DNA of 64,000 nucleotides from Carnobacterium pleistocenium FTR1 (GTDB lineage: Bacteria; Bacillota; Bacilli; Lactobacillales; Carnobacteriaceae), in contig NZ_JQLQ01000002.1 of the NCBI RefSeq assembly GCF_000744285.1, positions 2,362,501-2,426,500 of the forward strand, in the 5' to 3' direction. Below, in pieces: positions 37,008 through 46,903 of the stretch. The position numbers were made by a program, and so were the translations under genes. The first letter of the stretch is position 1; every line of letters begins with the position of its first letter. The notes under the pieces were generated by a model. The model did no database searches and was not told where the DNA came from. It saw only the letters and a list, made by a program, of their open reading frames with translations.

Positions 37008-39650
37008 ATGGATTTTAGAACAAAAAAATTAGATTCCATTATATCACAGTTCAACAGTACCGCAGAAACAGGGTTATCCCCGAAGGAAGTAGGAGAACAC
37101 AAAAAACAATTTGGTGCCAACCAATTTGATGAAGAGGAAAGTGTTTCTTTATTTTCAAAGATTCTTGATCAATTAAAAGATGTCACCGTTATTATCTTGA
37201 TCCTTGCCGGAATTATCTCCACGTATATTGCCATTACTGAACACCCCGACGATTTCTCAGAACCTATTGTAATCTTCTCTATTATTGTCATCAATGTTGT
37301 TATTGCTCTTAGGCAGGAAGGAAAAGCTGAAAAAGCTTTGGATTCATTGCAAAGTCTATCTGCTCCACAAGCACGCGTTATAAGAGATGGTCAAGAAGAC
37401 GTTATTGACGCTGCCGAGTTAGTACCAGGAGACATTATACTATTAGAAGCAGGTGATCAAATACCTGCAGATGCTCGTTTAATTTCTAGTAGTGATTTAC
37501 AAGTCGAAGAGTCTGCATTAACTGGTGAAAGTATGCCTGTCGAAAAAGACGAAAATGCAGAAATTGAAGAAGACAGCCCTGTTGGTGATGTATTTAATAC
37601 TGTTTTTTCTGGAACCTTGGTTACCAATGGACGAGCAAAAGCTATTGTTGTAACAACTGGTATGGACACAGAAATGGGTTCTGTTGCAAACTTATTGAAC
37701 AGTACCAAACAAGGAAAAACACCTTTACAATCTAGAATGGATAGTTTAGGAAAACAAGTAAGTGTCATCGCTTTAATTGCTGGGGTTATTATTTTCATTT
37801 TAAGCTTCCTTCAAGGAGAAGCATTTATCCTTAGCTTAATGACTGCTGTATCACTTGCTGTTGCAGCCGTTCCTGAAACCTTACCTGTTATCGTCACTAT
37901 TTCATTAGCTAATGGTGTGAAAAATATGGTAGATCGCAATGCGATTATCCGAACCATCCCTTCCGTTGAAACACTGGGTAGTGCTTCTGTTATTGCTTCA
38001 GATAAAACAGGAACGTTAACTCAAAATCAAATGACCATTCAAAAACTTTGGGCTTTTCCTCATGAACCAATAAATGTAAAAAATGAGTTTGGTGATGATG
38101 AAAAATGGGTTCTTAAGATGATGAGCCTAGCCTCAAATGCGACTATTGAAGATCGTGATGGCGAGGAAGTTATTAGTGGAGATCCTACTGAAACAGCGAT
38201 TATCCGCTTGTTACAGAAAAAAGGACTTCAAAAAGATGATTTAGATAAGTCTTACCCACGTGTACACGAGATACCTTTTGATTCTAGTCGTAAGTTGATG
38301 ACGACTGTTCATGAGATAGATGGTCATTACATTTCCATTACTAAGGGAGCTTTTGATCGTTTACCAGTTGAATTTTCGTCTATTACAGATGAAGCAGGTC
38401 AAAATGCACGAGATATCCATGACTCATTTGCTAATGATGCTTTACGCGTTATCGCTGTTGGATATAAAACATACGATACACTTCCAGAAGATTTAAGTCC
38501 CGAAGAACTTGAAGATGGGATTACATTTGCTGGGATTGTCGGAATGATTGATCCTCCAAGAGAAGAAAGTATTCAAGCAGTTAAAGAAGCCAAGTCAGCA
38601 GGCATTAAAACCATTATGATTACTGGTGACCATGCTGCTACAGCTTCTGCTATCGCTAAACAAATCGGTATTTTTGAAGAAGGCGATAAAGCAATCACAG
38701 GTGCTGAATTAGGTAAACTTTCAGACGAAAAACTAAAAGAAACAATTCGTGATTATTCCGTTTATGCACGTGTTTCTCCTGAAGACAAGATTCGAATCGT
38801 TAAAGCTTGGCAATCACATGGAGAAGTTGTAGCCATGACCGGAGACGGTGTCAATGATGCACCAGCCTTAAAAGCGGCTGATGTTGGTACTGCTATGGGA
38901 ATTACCGGTACTGAGGTTGCTAAAAGTGCTTCTGACATGATCTTGACCGATGACAAATTTGATACCATTGTTCATGCTGTTGAAGAAGGACGACGTGTTT
39001 ACGAAAACATCAAAAAAACTGTATACTTTTTATTATCATGTAACATTTCAGAAATTCTCATTATGTTAATTGCTGTTATTATGGGCTGGGGATTACCAGT
39101 CATTGCTATCCAACTACTATTTGTTAATGTAGTAGCGGATGGAATTCCTGGTTTTGCATTGAGCAAAGAAAAAGCTGATCCGACTATTATGGATAATGAA
39201 CCAACAGCTAAAGGTGAAAGTATCTTCGCTAAAGGCGGCTATCGGAATATTGCAATTGCAGCTTTAACGTTCACAATTACGACTCTTATTGGTTTCTACG
39301 TGGGTTCATTTATTGATATCGATTCTACAATCTCCGCAAGTCATGACGTTGGTCAAACAATGGCTTTCTTAATTCTTGGTTGGTCTTCTGTACTGCACAT
39401 TTTCAATGCACGCAGTAAAGAATCTATTTTCAAAGTTGGGATTACATCCAACATGAACTTGTTCTGGTTAGCAATGCTCTCAATTGCATTGATTACCCTC
39501 GTGGCTACTGTGCCATTCTTAGCTGGTATTTTTAACTTAGTTGCTATTAGTATAACGCATTGGATAATTGCTATTGGACTATCTCTTACTATTCTTATAG
39601 TAGTTGAACTTCAAAAATTCATTATGCGTAAAATGAATAAAATATTTTAA
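37008..39650 (+). CDS. P-type cation ATPase, calcium-transporting (SERCA/YloB-like)
   Basis: The 880-residue pump has an N-terminal cation-ATPase domain, ten membrane segments, the TGES actuator motif, the phosphorylation site SDKTGTLTQNQ and the hinge MTGDGVNDAPALKAADVG. It has the PEGL-equivalent VPETLPVIVTIS in membrane segment 4. The ion-site pattern and C-terminal six-segment domain fit bacterial Ca2+ ATPases such as YloB, although Na+/K+-like specificity cannot be excluded. The ATG follows AGGAGGA; a frame extension 30 codons upstream lies in the leader hairpin and is rejected. Confidence 0.9.
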   Translation: MDFRTKKLDSIISQFNSTAETGLSPKEVGEHKKQFGANQFDEEESVSLFSKILDQLKDVTVIILILAGIISTYIAITEHPDDFSEPIVIFSIIVINVVIALRQEGKAEKALDSLQSLSAPQARVIRDGQEDVIDAAELVPGDIILLEAGDQIPADARLISSSDLQVEESALTGESMPVEKDENAEIEEDSPVGDVFNTVFSGTLVTNGRAKAIVVTTGMDTEMGSVANLLNSTKQGKTPLQSRMDSLGKQVSVIALIAGVIIFILSFLQGEAFILSLMTAVSLAVAAVPETLPVIVTISLANGVKNMVDRNAIIRTIPSVETLGSASVIASDKTGTLTQNQMTIQKLWAFPHEPINVKNEFGDDEKWVLKMMSLASNATIEDRDGEEVISGDPTETAIIRLLQKKGLQKDDLDKSYPRVHEIPFDSSRKLMTTVHEIDGHYISITKGAFDRLPVEFSSITDEAGQNARDIHDSFANDALRVIAVGYKTYDTLPEDLSPEELEDGITFAGIVGMIDPPREESIQAVKEAKSAGIKTIMITGDHAATASAIAKQIGIFEEGDKAITGAELGKLSDEKLKETIRDYSVYARVSPEDKIRIVKAWQSHGEVVAMTGDGVNDAPALKAADVGTAMGITGTEVAKSASDMILTDDKFDTIVHAVEEGRRVYENIKKTVYFLLSCNISEILIMLIAVIMGWGLPVIAIQLLFVNVVADGIPGFALSKEKADPTIMDNEPTAKGESIFAKGGYRNIAIAALTFTITTLIGFYVGSFIDIDSTISASHDVGQTMAFLILGWSSVLHIFNARSKESIFKVGITSNMNLFWLAMLSIALITLVATVPFLAGIFNLVAISITHWIIAIGLSLTILIVVELQKFIMRKMNKIF

Positions 39651-39677
39651 GTTATCAGAAAAAACTAAAGAAAGAAG

Positions 39678-39713
39678 AAAAGGTCCTAGGCATTTGCCAG
39701 GGCCTTTCTTTTG
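39678..39713 (+). terminator. intrinsic terminator of the P-type ATPase gene
   Basis: AAAGGTCCTAGG pairs with CCAGGGCCTTT around CATTTG, followed by TCTTTT. Confidence 0.82.
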
Positions 39714-39905
39714 GTTCTTTAACAAATACTGTTGGTACGATAAAATAATTTTTTTCTGGAATGGATGGGTTTGATTGTAGCCACGGGACCGTCTGAAGCC
39801 TGAGATTCATAATCTTTAGACTTTCAAGTCTACAAGCACTCCCTATTCCTCCAAAATTTTGGTTAATCGATTTAAATGATTTATCAACATTAACAAATAT
39901 ACAGC
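39714..39905 (-). repeat. copy D of the structured dispersed repeat, about 190 bases
   Basis: This copy is inverted relative to copies B and C. Read on the minus strand it starts GGCTGTATATTTGTTAATG and keeps TGTTGATAA, TTTTGGAGGAATAG, GGCTTCAG, AACCCATCCATTCCAGAA and an end complementary to GGTTCTTTAACAAATAC. The centre carries an AGACTT/AAGTCT hairpin. It fills most of the gap between the ATPase terminator and proB; the remaining bases to 40069 are AT-rich with no clear feature. Confidence 0.65.
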
Positions 39906-40069
39906 CTTTCTTCTTTTATCTCTTTAGTTTGTCTCTTAAGTCAAAAGCCAGAAAAAATAGTTTTTTACCTTAGAAACTGGTAGAATAAATGGAATAGACT
40001 GTCTTACTGATTAATGAACAAACTCATTAGACTAAACCGAATTTTTTAGGGTTATTAAGTATAGAATGG

Positions 40070-40891
40070 ATGAAAAAAATGACGACTACTTCTCGACAAT
40101 TATTATCTTCATGTAAACGGATAATTGTAAAGGTTGGAACCAGCACGATCATGTATGCCAATGGTGCCATCAATTTACAACGTTTAGAAAAATTAGCTTT
40201 TGTTTTATCTGATTTAAATAATCAAGGAAAAGAAATTATTTTAGTCTCTTCTGGAGCTGTAGGGGTCGGAATTTCTCGCTTGCAATTAACCGAACGACCA
40301 AAGACCATCCCTGAACAGCAAGCTGTAGCGTCAGTGGGTCAAACTGAATTAATGAATTTATATAGTAAATTCTTTTATGGCTATGGCCAAATTATCGGCC
40401 AAGTTTTGATGACCCGCGATATAATCGAGTTTCCAACTAGCCGACTAAATGCAATCAACACCTTTGAACAGTTGCTTGTAAAGGGTATCATTCCTATCGT
40501 AAATGAAAATGATACTGTTGCAGTAGATGAACTAGATCATTTGACTAAATTTGGTGATAATGATCGCTTGTCTGCTATTGTTGCTGAAATTACTGATGCT
40601 GATTTATTGATTATGTTATCAGATATCGATGGTTTTTATAATAAAAACCCCGGTGATGAACCAGATGCAGTTCTTTTTCACGAAATTCATGCTGTCACAG
40701 ATGAGTTATATACTCTTGCTGGTGGAAAAGGATCACGCTTTGGAACTGGCGGTATGTCTAGTAAACTAGTAGCTGCTGATCATATCTTAAAAAACACTAG
40801 CCGAATGGTATTGGCTAATGGTGAAGATCCTACAATTATTTTTGATATTATTGCAGGCAAAGAAATCGGAACATTATTTTCTGCCAACTAA
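40070..40891 (+). CDS. proB: glutamate 5-kinase
   Basis: ProB phosphorylates glutamate in the first step of proline synthesis. The 273-residue form has only the amino-acid-kinase domain, without the C-terminal PUA domain of E. coli ProB; this short form is common in Firmicutes. Recognisable are IIVKVGTSTIMY, ILVSSGAVGVG, VNENDTVAVDEL and FGTGGMSSKL. The ribosome site is weak for this start; an ATG three codons further in is an alternative. It is 18 bases upstream of proA. Confidence 0.93.
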   Translation: MKKMTTTSRQLLSSCKRIIVKVGTSTIMYANGAINLQRLEKLAFVLSDLNNQGKEIILVSSGAVGVGISRLQLTERPKTIPEQQAVASVGQTELMNLYSKFFYGYGQIIGQVLMTRDIIEFPTSRLNAINTFEQLLVKGIIPIVNENDTVAVDELDHLTKFGDNDRLSAIVAEITDADLLIMLSDIDGFYNKNPGDEPDAVLFHEIHAVTDELYTLAGGKGSRFGTGGMSSKLVAADHILKNTSRMVLANGEDPTIIFDIIAGKEIGTLFSAN

Positions 40892-40909
40892 ATTAGAAAG
40901 GGTGTCTTT

Positions 40910-42154
40910 ATGGAAACCTTGATTCAATTAGGTGAAAAAGCAAAGAAAGCGGCTCGCTCACTTGCAAAAGCTACAACATCTGAAAAAAACGAAGCCTTAA
41001 AATTAATGAGCCAAGCTTTGATCGATCATACAGAAACCATCCTCACAGCAAATGCATCAGATTTAACTAATGCTAAAGAAAATGGGATATCAGAAAATAT
41101 GGTAGACCGTTTGATTCTAACGGAAGAACGCATTCAAGCAATGGCTGATGGTATTATTGAAATAGCTGATTTACCAGATCCAATCGGAAAAGTCGATGGC
41201 ATGTGGAAAAACGAAGCTGGTCTAACGATTGGCAAACAACGCGTTCCTTTAGGCGTTATTGGAATCATTTATGAATCTCGTCCAAATGTGACCACTGATG
41301 CTGGATCTTTATGTTTTAAAGCTGGCAATGCGGTTATTTTACGCGGTGGTAAGGAAGCTATCCACTCAAACAAAGCATTAGTCCGCGTCTTGCAAGATGC
41401 ACTTAAACCAACTCTATTTCCTTCTACCGTAATTCAATTAGTTGAAGATACGACACGTGAAAGTTCAACAGAAATGATGCGATTAAATCGTTACTTGGAC
41501 GTTTTGATTCCTCGCGGCGGCTCAAAATTGATTCAAACAGTTATGAACACAGCTACAGTACCCGTAATTGAAACAGGTACTGGAAACTGCCACGTGTATA
41601 TTGATAAAGATGCCCAATTGAAAATGGCATCTGATATTATTGTTAATGCCAAATGTTCTAGGCCTTCCGTATGCAACGCTGCTGAAACGTTGTTGATCCA
41701 TGAAGATGTAGCAGAAACTTTCTTACCCGTTATCGAAAAAGCATTGGCTCCTTGGAATGTTGAATTAAGAGCCGATGAAAAAGCTCTTTCTTACTTACAA
41801 AAGGCCGTTCCGGCTACTCAAGAGGATTGGGAAACTGAATTTTTAGATTTCATTTTAGCTGTTAAAGTAGTTTCCTCTTTAGATGAAGCAATTGAACACA
41901 TTGATCGCTATAGTACGGGTCACTCTGAAGCAATCGTGACCGATAATTACGCTGCTGGTCTTCAATTTCATCGTGAGGTAGACTCTGCTGCTGTTTACAT
42001 CAATGCCTCTACTCGTTTCACAGATGGTTTTGAATTTGGTTTTGGTGCCGAAATTGGGATAAGCACTCAAAAGTTACATGCCCGTGGCCCAATGGGTCTA
42101 AATGAATTAACTTCATCAAAATACATCATTTTTGGAGAAGGTCAAATTCGTTAG
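40910..42154 (+). CDS. proA: gamma-glutamyl phosphate reductase
   Basis: ProA reduces gamma-glutamyl phosphate to glutamate semialdehyde with NADPH. The 414-residue protein has [20 protein letters not shown] near residue 105, the catalytic Cys in [17 protein letters not shown] near 250, and [22 protein letters not shown] at the C-terminus. AAAGGGTG lies before the ATG. With proB it forms a two-gene operon closed by a strong terminator; proC is not here. Confidence 0.96.
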   Translation: METLIQLGEKAKKAARSLAKATTSEKNEALKLMSQALIDHTETILTANASDLTNAKENGISENMVDRLILTEERIQAMADGIIEIADLPDPIGKVDGMWKNEAGLTIGKQRVPLGVIGIIYESRPNVTTDAGSLCFKAGNAVILRGGKEAIHSNKALVRVLQDALKPTLFPSTVIQLVEDTTRESSTEMMRLNRYLDVLIPRGGSKLIQTVMNTATVPVIETGTGNCHVYIDKDAQLKMASDIIVNAKCSRPSVCNAAETLLIHEDVAETFLPVIEKALAPWNVELRADEKALSYLQKAVPATQEDWETEFLDFILAVKVVSSLDEAIEHIDRYSTGHSEAIVTDNYAAGLQFHREVDSAAVYINASTRFTDGFEFGFGAEIGISTQKLHARGPMGLNELTSSKYIIFGEGQIR

Positions 42155-42199
42155 AACAGGAATTCAGTCAAAAACAGATGGACACAACCTAGTCTCACA

Positions 42200-42242
42200 C
42201 CAAAAAAGCTCACTTTTCTATTGAAGAGTGAGCTTTTTTGGT
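42200..42242. terminator. bidirectional terminator between proA and the Lrp gene
   Basis: AAAAAAGCTCACT pairs with AGTGAGCTTTTTT around a short loop. Confidence 0.88.
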
Positions 42243-42310
42243 TCAATCTATATTTGGAGGCGAAATTGATGTGAAGTTGCCAATTTTTTTGCTTTATTAA
42301 CCTTTTCACC

Positions 42311-42748
42311 TTATTCTTCTAATTGGATCCCCCTAGGCTCTACGCTAGTTGAAAAAACAATTTGCGTAGAGGTTTTACCAAACTGTTGAAGCTCGCCAAT
42401 AAATTTATCCAATTCAACAGTACTTGGAAAAGAAACCTTTAAAAGCATCGAATACTCTCCAGTTACACAATTACATTCTAATATATTTGGGCATTCCTTA
42501 ACAAATGGATAAAATATAGGTTTTTGCTTAGGACTTAATTCGAGATTTATAAAGGCTGTAATATGATAACCGAGTTTATGTAAGTTTACTTGAGCAGCAT
42601 AACCTGTAATAATCCCCTCTTTCTCAAGACGAGAGATTCGTGCAGAAACGGCTGGAGAAGATAAAAATGTCTTAGCTGCAATTACTTTCAATGATGCTCT
42701 TGCATTATCTTCTAGTAGTTGAATAATCTGTTTATCAATCCTATCCAT
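42311..42748 (-). CDS. Lrp/AsnC-family transcriptional regulator
   Basis: The 145-residue protein has an N-terminal winged helix (MDRIDKQIIQLLEDNARASLKVIAAKTFLSSPAVSARISRLEKEG, in part) and a C-terminal RAM/ACT ligand domain from about residue 65. Lrp-type regulators sense amino acids and often control the neighbouring gene. It is divergent from aspA with a 250-base shared region, so aspartate/fumarate metabolism is the natural target. The effector is unknown. The ATG follows AAGGAAGGG. Confidence 0.9.
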   Translation of the reverse strand: MDRIDKQIIQLLEDNARASLKVIAAKTFLSSPAVSARISRLEKEGIITGYAAQVNLHKLGYHITAFINLELSPKQKPIFYPFVKECPNILECNCVTGEYSMLLKVSFPSTVELDKFIGELQQFGKTSTQIVFSTSVEPRGIQLEE

Positions 42749-42999
42749 TTTATCCCTTCCTTTTCAAAGAATCATCTTTATATTAAAATTATACAGAATG
42801 AAGAAGACATTTCAAGTCAAACCTTTCCTCTACTTAATAAAATAAAGTTTAATAAGGAATATTAGGACTTTTATAATTTCAAAACAACCTATACCAATTA
42901 ATTGTTTTTTTCTTTTTGATACCCATTTACTCCCTGTTTCAAGCATGGTATCTTTTTAATTATATTTAAACAATACATTGAAGGAGCGTGACAAAGACC

Positions 43000-44430
43000 A
43001 TGCATACACGAATAGAATTTGACTCAATTGGTAGCTTGCCCGTTTCATGTGAAGCTTATTATGGAGTGCAGTCTTTAAGGGCTAAAAATAATTTTTCAAT
43101 ATCTGGAGAAATGATGCATCCTACCTTCATAAAAAAATTAGCTATTATAAAAAAAATAGCTGCTATTACTAATTATCAAGAAAAAAATCTATCCTCTACT
43201 ATTAAAGATGCTATCTGCAAAGCAAGCGATGAAATTATTGCCGGAAAATTTCAAGCTGATTTTATTGTCGATACTATCCAAGGAGGTGCCGGAACTTCTG
43301 CAAATATGAATATGAATGAAGTTCTTGCACACCGAGCTAGTGAAATTTTGGGCGGAACAAAAGAAACTTATGATTTGGTTCACCCAAATGATCATGTTAA
43401 CTGTTCTCAATCAACAAATGATGTTTTTCCAACAGCTGGAAAACTAACGGTTCTTGAACTTATGCCACAACTTATTTCGAGTCTTTTATATTTAGAAGAA
43501 TTGTTGGAACAAAAGTCTATTGAATTTTCGGACGTCATTAAAATGGGCAGAACTCAATTACAAGATGCAGTTCCTACAACTTTGGGGCATTCTTTCAAAG
43601 CCTATCATTCTGCTATTCATCGCGATATTCATCATTTAATTGCCATCATGGGTGAAATGCATACCCTTAATATTGGTGCTACAGCTATCGGAAACGGCAT
43701 AAATGCCTCTTCCGGTTACTCCTCGATTATTGTCAAAAATCTTGCTTCTGAACTACAGCTTCCCTTAAAACAATCTGATGATCTGTACGATGGCACTCAA
43801 AATGTGGATGGATTTGTTCGCGTTTCAGGAGTCGTAAAGACAGCCGCTGTCACGCTCTCAAAAATGTGCAATGATCTTCGATTATTATCTAGCGGCCCCA
43901 AAGCAGGATTTGGTGAAATTAATTTGCCAGCTAAGCAAAATGGCTCATCCATCATGCCTGGAAAAGTCAACCCAGTCATTCCTGAGGTTGTTTCTCAAGT
44001 CGCTTTTCAAATTATCGGTAATGATGTGACTATTACTATGGCTGCCGAATCCGGTCAACTCGAATTAAATCCATTTGAGCCTATTATTTTCCGTAATCTT
44101 TTCAGCTCTATTGAACTGCTAACTAATGCTGTAATGACATTAGCAGATAATTGCATTAGTGGAATCACTGTCAATGAGGCACATTGTCGGAACCAAGTTG
44201 AGCAAAGTCCTGGGATTGCCACTGTTCTTTGTCCGTTTATCGGCTACAAAAAAGCAAGTGAAGTAGCCAAGGAAGCCTTAACAACCGGTAGCTCTATTCG
44301 ACATATCCTGATTAAAAGAAACTGGCTAAGTGAAGAAAAAATCGATGAAATACTTAATTTAAGAAACATAGCTGAAGGAATCATCCCGTCAAATGATGCC
44401 AACTTTAGGGTGCTGACAGAACTGTATTAA
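43000..44430 (+). CDS. aspA: aspartate ammonia-lyase
   Basis: This fumarase/aspartase-superfamily enzyme deaminates aspartate to fumarate. The protein of about 476 residues shows AYYGVQSLRAKNNF, GGAGTSANMNMNEV, HVNCSQSTNDVFPT, MGRTQLQDAVPTTLGH and the flexible catalytic loop GSSIMPGKVNPVIPE with its serine. It follows B. subtilis AnsB closely. The start is ambiguous: the ATG chosen is 13 bases from AAGGAG, while a GTG four codons earlier is only one base from it. The divergent Lrp gene is the likely regulator. Fumarase is an alternative, but the TSANMN pattern favours aspartase. Confidence 0.88.
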   Translation: MHTRIEFDSIGSLPVSCEAYYGVQSLRAKNNFSISGEMMHPTFIKKLAIIKKIAAITNYQEKNLSSTIKDAICKASDEIIAGKFQADFIVDTIQGGAGTSANMNMNEVLAHRASEILGGTKETYDLVHPNDHVNCSQSTNDVFPTAGKLTVLELMPQLISSLLYLEELLEQKSIEFSDVIKMGRTQLQDAVPTTLGHSFKAYHSAIHRDIHHLIAIMGEMHTLNIGATAIGNGINASSGYSSIIVKNLASELQLPLKQSDDLYDGTQNVDGFVRVSGVVKTAAVTLSKMCNDLRLLSSGPKAGFGEINLPAKQNGSSIMPGKVNPVIPEVVSQVAFQIIGNDVTITMAAESGQLELNPFEPIIFRNLFSSIELLTNAVMTLADNCISGITVNEAHCRNQVEQSPGIATVLCPFIGYKKASEVAKEALTTGSSIRHILIKRNWLSEEKIDEILNLRNIAEGIIPSNDANFRVLTELY

Positions 44431-44688
44431 CGAGTAGCAACTACCAGTGATCATTATTGTTTATAAACAGAATCATCTAAGGTTTTGGTTTTATGAGTAA
44501 AACTCATTTATTAAAATTTGAATTTGCTTTATACTTATTAAGGTTACCGTTCTTTTTATTGATCTTGGACAAGTTAACCAAAAGTAGTATAAAGAATTTT
44601 TATAAAACGTAATCTACCTCATGCAATATTAGTGCTTAAATATAAATTAGTTCATACATCTAGTTGCATACGAAAAGGATGAGAATCA

Positions 44689-45813
44689 ATGGCCAAAACA
44701 AAAAAAATTGCAGTAGTTGGTGGTGGTATTGTAGGAGCTACTACTGCCTTTTACCTTAGTCAAAAAAATTATACAGTGGATATTTACGATGATGGTGTGG
44801 GACAAGCTACTTCTGCTGCTGCTGGAATCATCTGTCCTTGGTTATCTCAGCGACGAAACAAAGAATGGTACCAATTAGCTTCTAAAGGAGCGGCTTTTTA
44901 CCCCCAATTGATGCGGGATTTAAATGAACCTCTTGATGATTCAGATATTTACCAACAAGTAGGAACACTTGTCTTCAAAAAAAAGGCAAGCTTACTAGAA
45001 AAATTAGAGAAAATAGCTCTTAAACGCCTTGAAGATGCTCCAGAAATGGGAGAGATCTCACTTCTATCTCCCAAAGAAATCAAAGCTAAATTTCCATTGT
45101 ATGATTCAGAAGAATCAGCTTTATTTGCTTCAGGAGGCGCACGTGTCGATGGTTCTCTATTGACCAAAAAGCTAATTGATCAAGCCATCTCAAATGGTGC
45201 ACATTATTATCCTGATAAGATAGCTCTATCTCAAACCAATTCAACTAACTATCTTATCCGCTCTACCACTCAGGAAAAAACTTATGATACAGTTGTTTTA
45301 GCAGTAGGAGCATGGTTACCTGAATTACTCGATCCACTTCATTTAGCTGTCGATATTCGTCCTCAAAAAGGACAACTGGTCCAGCTTCATTTACCAGAAG
45401 ATATGTCCCAATGGCCTGTTATTATGCCAGAGGGTGAAAAAGATATTATTCCTTTTGCAAATGGGAAAATAATCGTAGGAGCTACACATGAAAATGATTG
45501 CGGCTATGACTTAACACCTACTAAAGAAAAATTAAACCTTATGTTAGAAGAAGCGATAGAGCTTGCTCCCGGATTAAAAAATGCTACCATTACAGGAATT
45601 CGCGTAGGGACGAGAGCCTACACTTCTGATTTTGCTCCATTTTTTGGAGTAGTTCCCGATCACCCCAACCTTTTAACAGCTAGTGGTTTAGGTTCATCTG
45701 GGTTGACTTTTGGGCCTTTAATTGGTCATATGCTAAGTCAAATTATCTCAGGCGACTCTACTGACTTGCCATTAGCTGATTACCCTGTTGAACGTTACAT
45801 TAAAAGAAGCTAG
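44689..45813 (+). CDS. FAD-dependent oxidoreductase of the DAO/DadA family
   Basis: The 374-residue flavoprotein has the dinucleotide-binding fold KIAVVGGGIVGATTAFYLSQ at the N-terminus and a second FAD-contact segment SAAAGIICPWLSQ. The C-terminal TASGLGSSGLTFGPLIGHML is also conserved. This resembles D-amino-acid dehydrogenases and glycine oxidases. It is a single gene after a 258-base gap that shows no other feature. The amino-acid substrate is unknown. The ATG follows AAAGGATGAGAATCA, a moderate site. Confidence 0.85.
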   Translation: MAKTKKIAVVGGGIVGATTAFYLSQKNYTVDIYDDGVGQATSAAAGIICPWLSQRRNKEWYQLASKGAAFYPQLMRDLNEPLDDSDIYQQVGTLVFKKKASLLEKLEKIALKRLEDAPEMGEISLLSPKEIKAKFPLYDSEESALFASGGARVDGSLLTKKLIDQAISNGAHYYPDKIALSQTNSTNYLIRSTTQEKTYDTVVLAVGAWLPELLDPLHLAVDIRPQKGQLVQLHLPEDMSQWPVIMPEGEKDIIPFANGKIIVGATHENDCGYDLTPTKEKLNLMLEEAIELAPGLKNATITGIRVGTRAYTSDFAPFFGVVPDHPNLLTASGLGSSGLTFGPLIGHMLSQIISGDSTDLPLADYPVERYIKRS

Positions 45814-46130
45814 CAAAATAAACTGAACTGTATAAAGTAACCACTAAAAAGTGGAACTTTATCAGTCTTTTTTTGCCATGATCCAGGGACTATGTTACCA
45901 GATATTAAAAAGATTATTATTTATGCAGAGTAATTTTTTAATTAAACGTGTAATCTATTAATATTTGCAATTTTTCCAGTTTATAAATCTCCTGTTTACA
46001 CTCATCACTTCCAGGTACGATAACCCCAGTCTCCAAACCTATTCTTTGAATTTAAAAAAACAATATACAATAATAATGATGCAATCGGTCACAAAAAAGA
46101 TAGGAAGAGTGGGAGAAAGGAAGATGACAA
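45814..46130 (+). other. intergenic region between the oxidoreductase and the broken lipoprotein gene
   Basis: The only structure seen is a small CCACT/AGTGG hairpin at about 45842-45855, followed 15 bases later by a T-run, a possible weak terminator. The rest is AT-rich and I see nothing else in it. Confidence 0.4.
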
Positions 46131-46763
46131 ATGTATAAAAAAGCTGCATTGTATTTGACAGCATTATTTAGTTTAGGTTTACTATCAGCTTGCGGGACAA
46201 ATGAAGAAGATTCTTCATTGAGCAGTACAGCTTCAAGTGTAACGAGTTCAACTGTAAGCAGTGAGACTGCCCAAAACAGTGACGCAACGGAAAATGTCGG
46301 TTCTCCGCTTGGGATCAATCCAGTTGTCTTCAATACTTCTTTCGGTACCGCTATCAGCATGTATTTTGATACCTTCCCTGATTCATATATTGAATCAGTT
46401 GCAATGGAAGAAAATGATGATGGACGATACGAGTACAAAATTGATGGTTTTGATAGTGAAAATGAGTACGATCTGACCATTTATGCTGACAACGGATCTA
46501 TCCTTAAACAAAACCAAGAGCAAAACGAAAATGGTGACCAAACGAAATTGATACTAGAAGATCTGATTACATAAAGCGCAGCTATGTCTACAACACTTGG
46601 AGAAAGCTTTACGGCTTCTGTCAAAAGCTTGAAGTTGGAAACAATAGACGACAAGCCGGTCTACACAATCAGTATCGATAAAAATGTCGATGAGGCCGAA
46701 TCATCTGACTAATCAGAAGTCTTGATCAATGCTGAAACTGGAGAAGTAATTAAATCAGATTGA
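46131..46763 (+). pseudogene. PepSY-domain lipoprotein broken by two in-frame TAA stops
   Basis: The intact part (147 codons) begins MYKKAALYLTALFSLG with lipobox LSAC and a Ser/Thr-rich linker, then one PepSY-like domain ending YDLTIYADNGSIL. After a TAA at 46572 the same frame continues with AAMSTTLGESFTASVKSLKLE and VYTISIDKNVDEAE. A second TAA at 46710 follows, then EVLINAETGEVIKSD and a TGA at 46761. The tail is clearly a second PepSY domain. Both TAA codons are one change from CAA, AAA or GAA. A truncated one-domain lipoprotein may still be made. Confidence 0.8.
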
Positions 46764-46794
46764 TTTTTTTCTCCTGTTAGAGTTTTTTCATGCA

Positions 46795-46837
46795 AAAGAG
46801 CTACAAGAAACCCAGATCTGGTTTCTTGTAGCTCTTT
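46795..46837. terminator. bidirectional terminator between two lipoprotein genes
   Basis: Perfect 17-bp arms, AAGAGCTACAAGAAACC and its complement, surround CAGATCT. Confidence 0.9.
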
Positions 46838-46903
46838 ACATTTATTAGCTGATTCTCAAAAAGAAACAGTATAACTCTGTCATAAATATTAGCTTATATA
46901 AGC

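Noticed and set aside
37457-37798. Minus-strand frame inside the P-type ATPase gene
   Set aside because: It lies wholly opposite a conserved coding sequence and has no family features.
46572-46712. Recoding (for example selenocysteine) at the in-frame stops of the PepSY gene, prompted by selD nearby
   Set aside because: The stops are TAA; selenocysteine uses TGA, and no insertion element or Sec machinery is seen.
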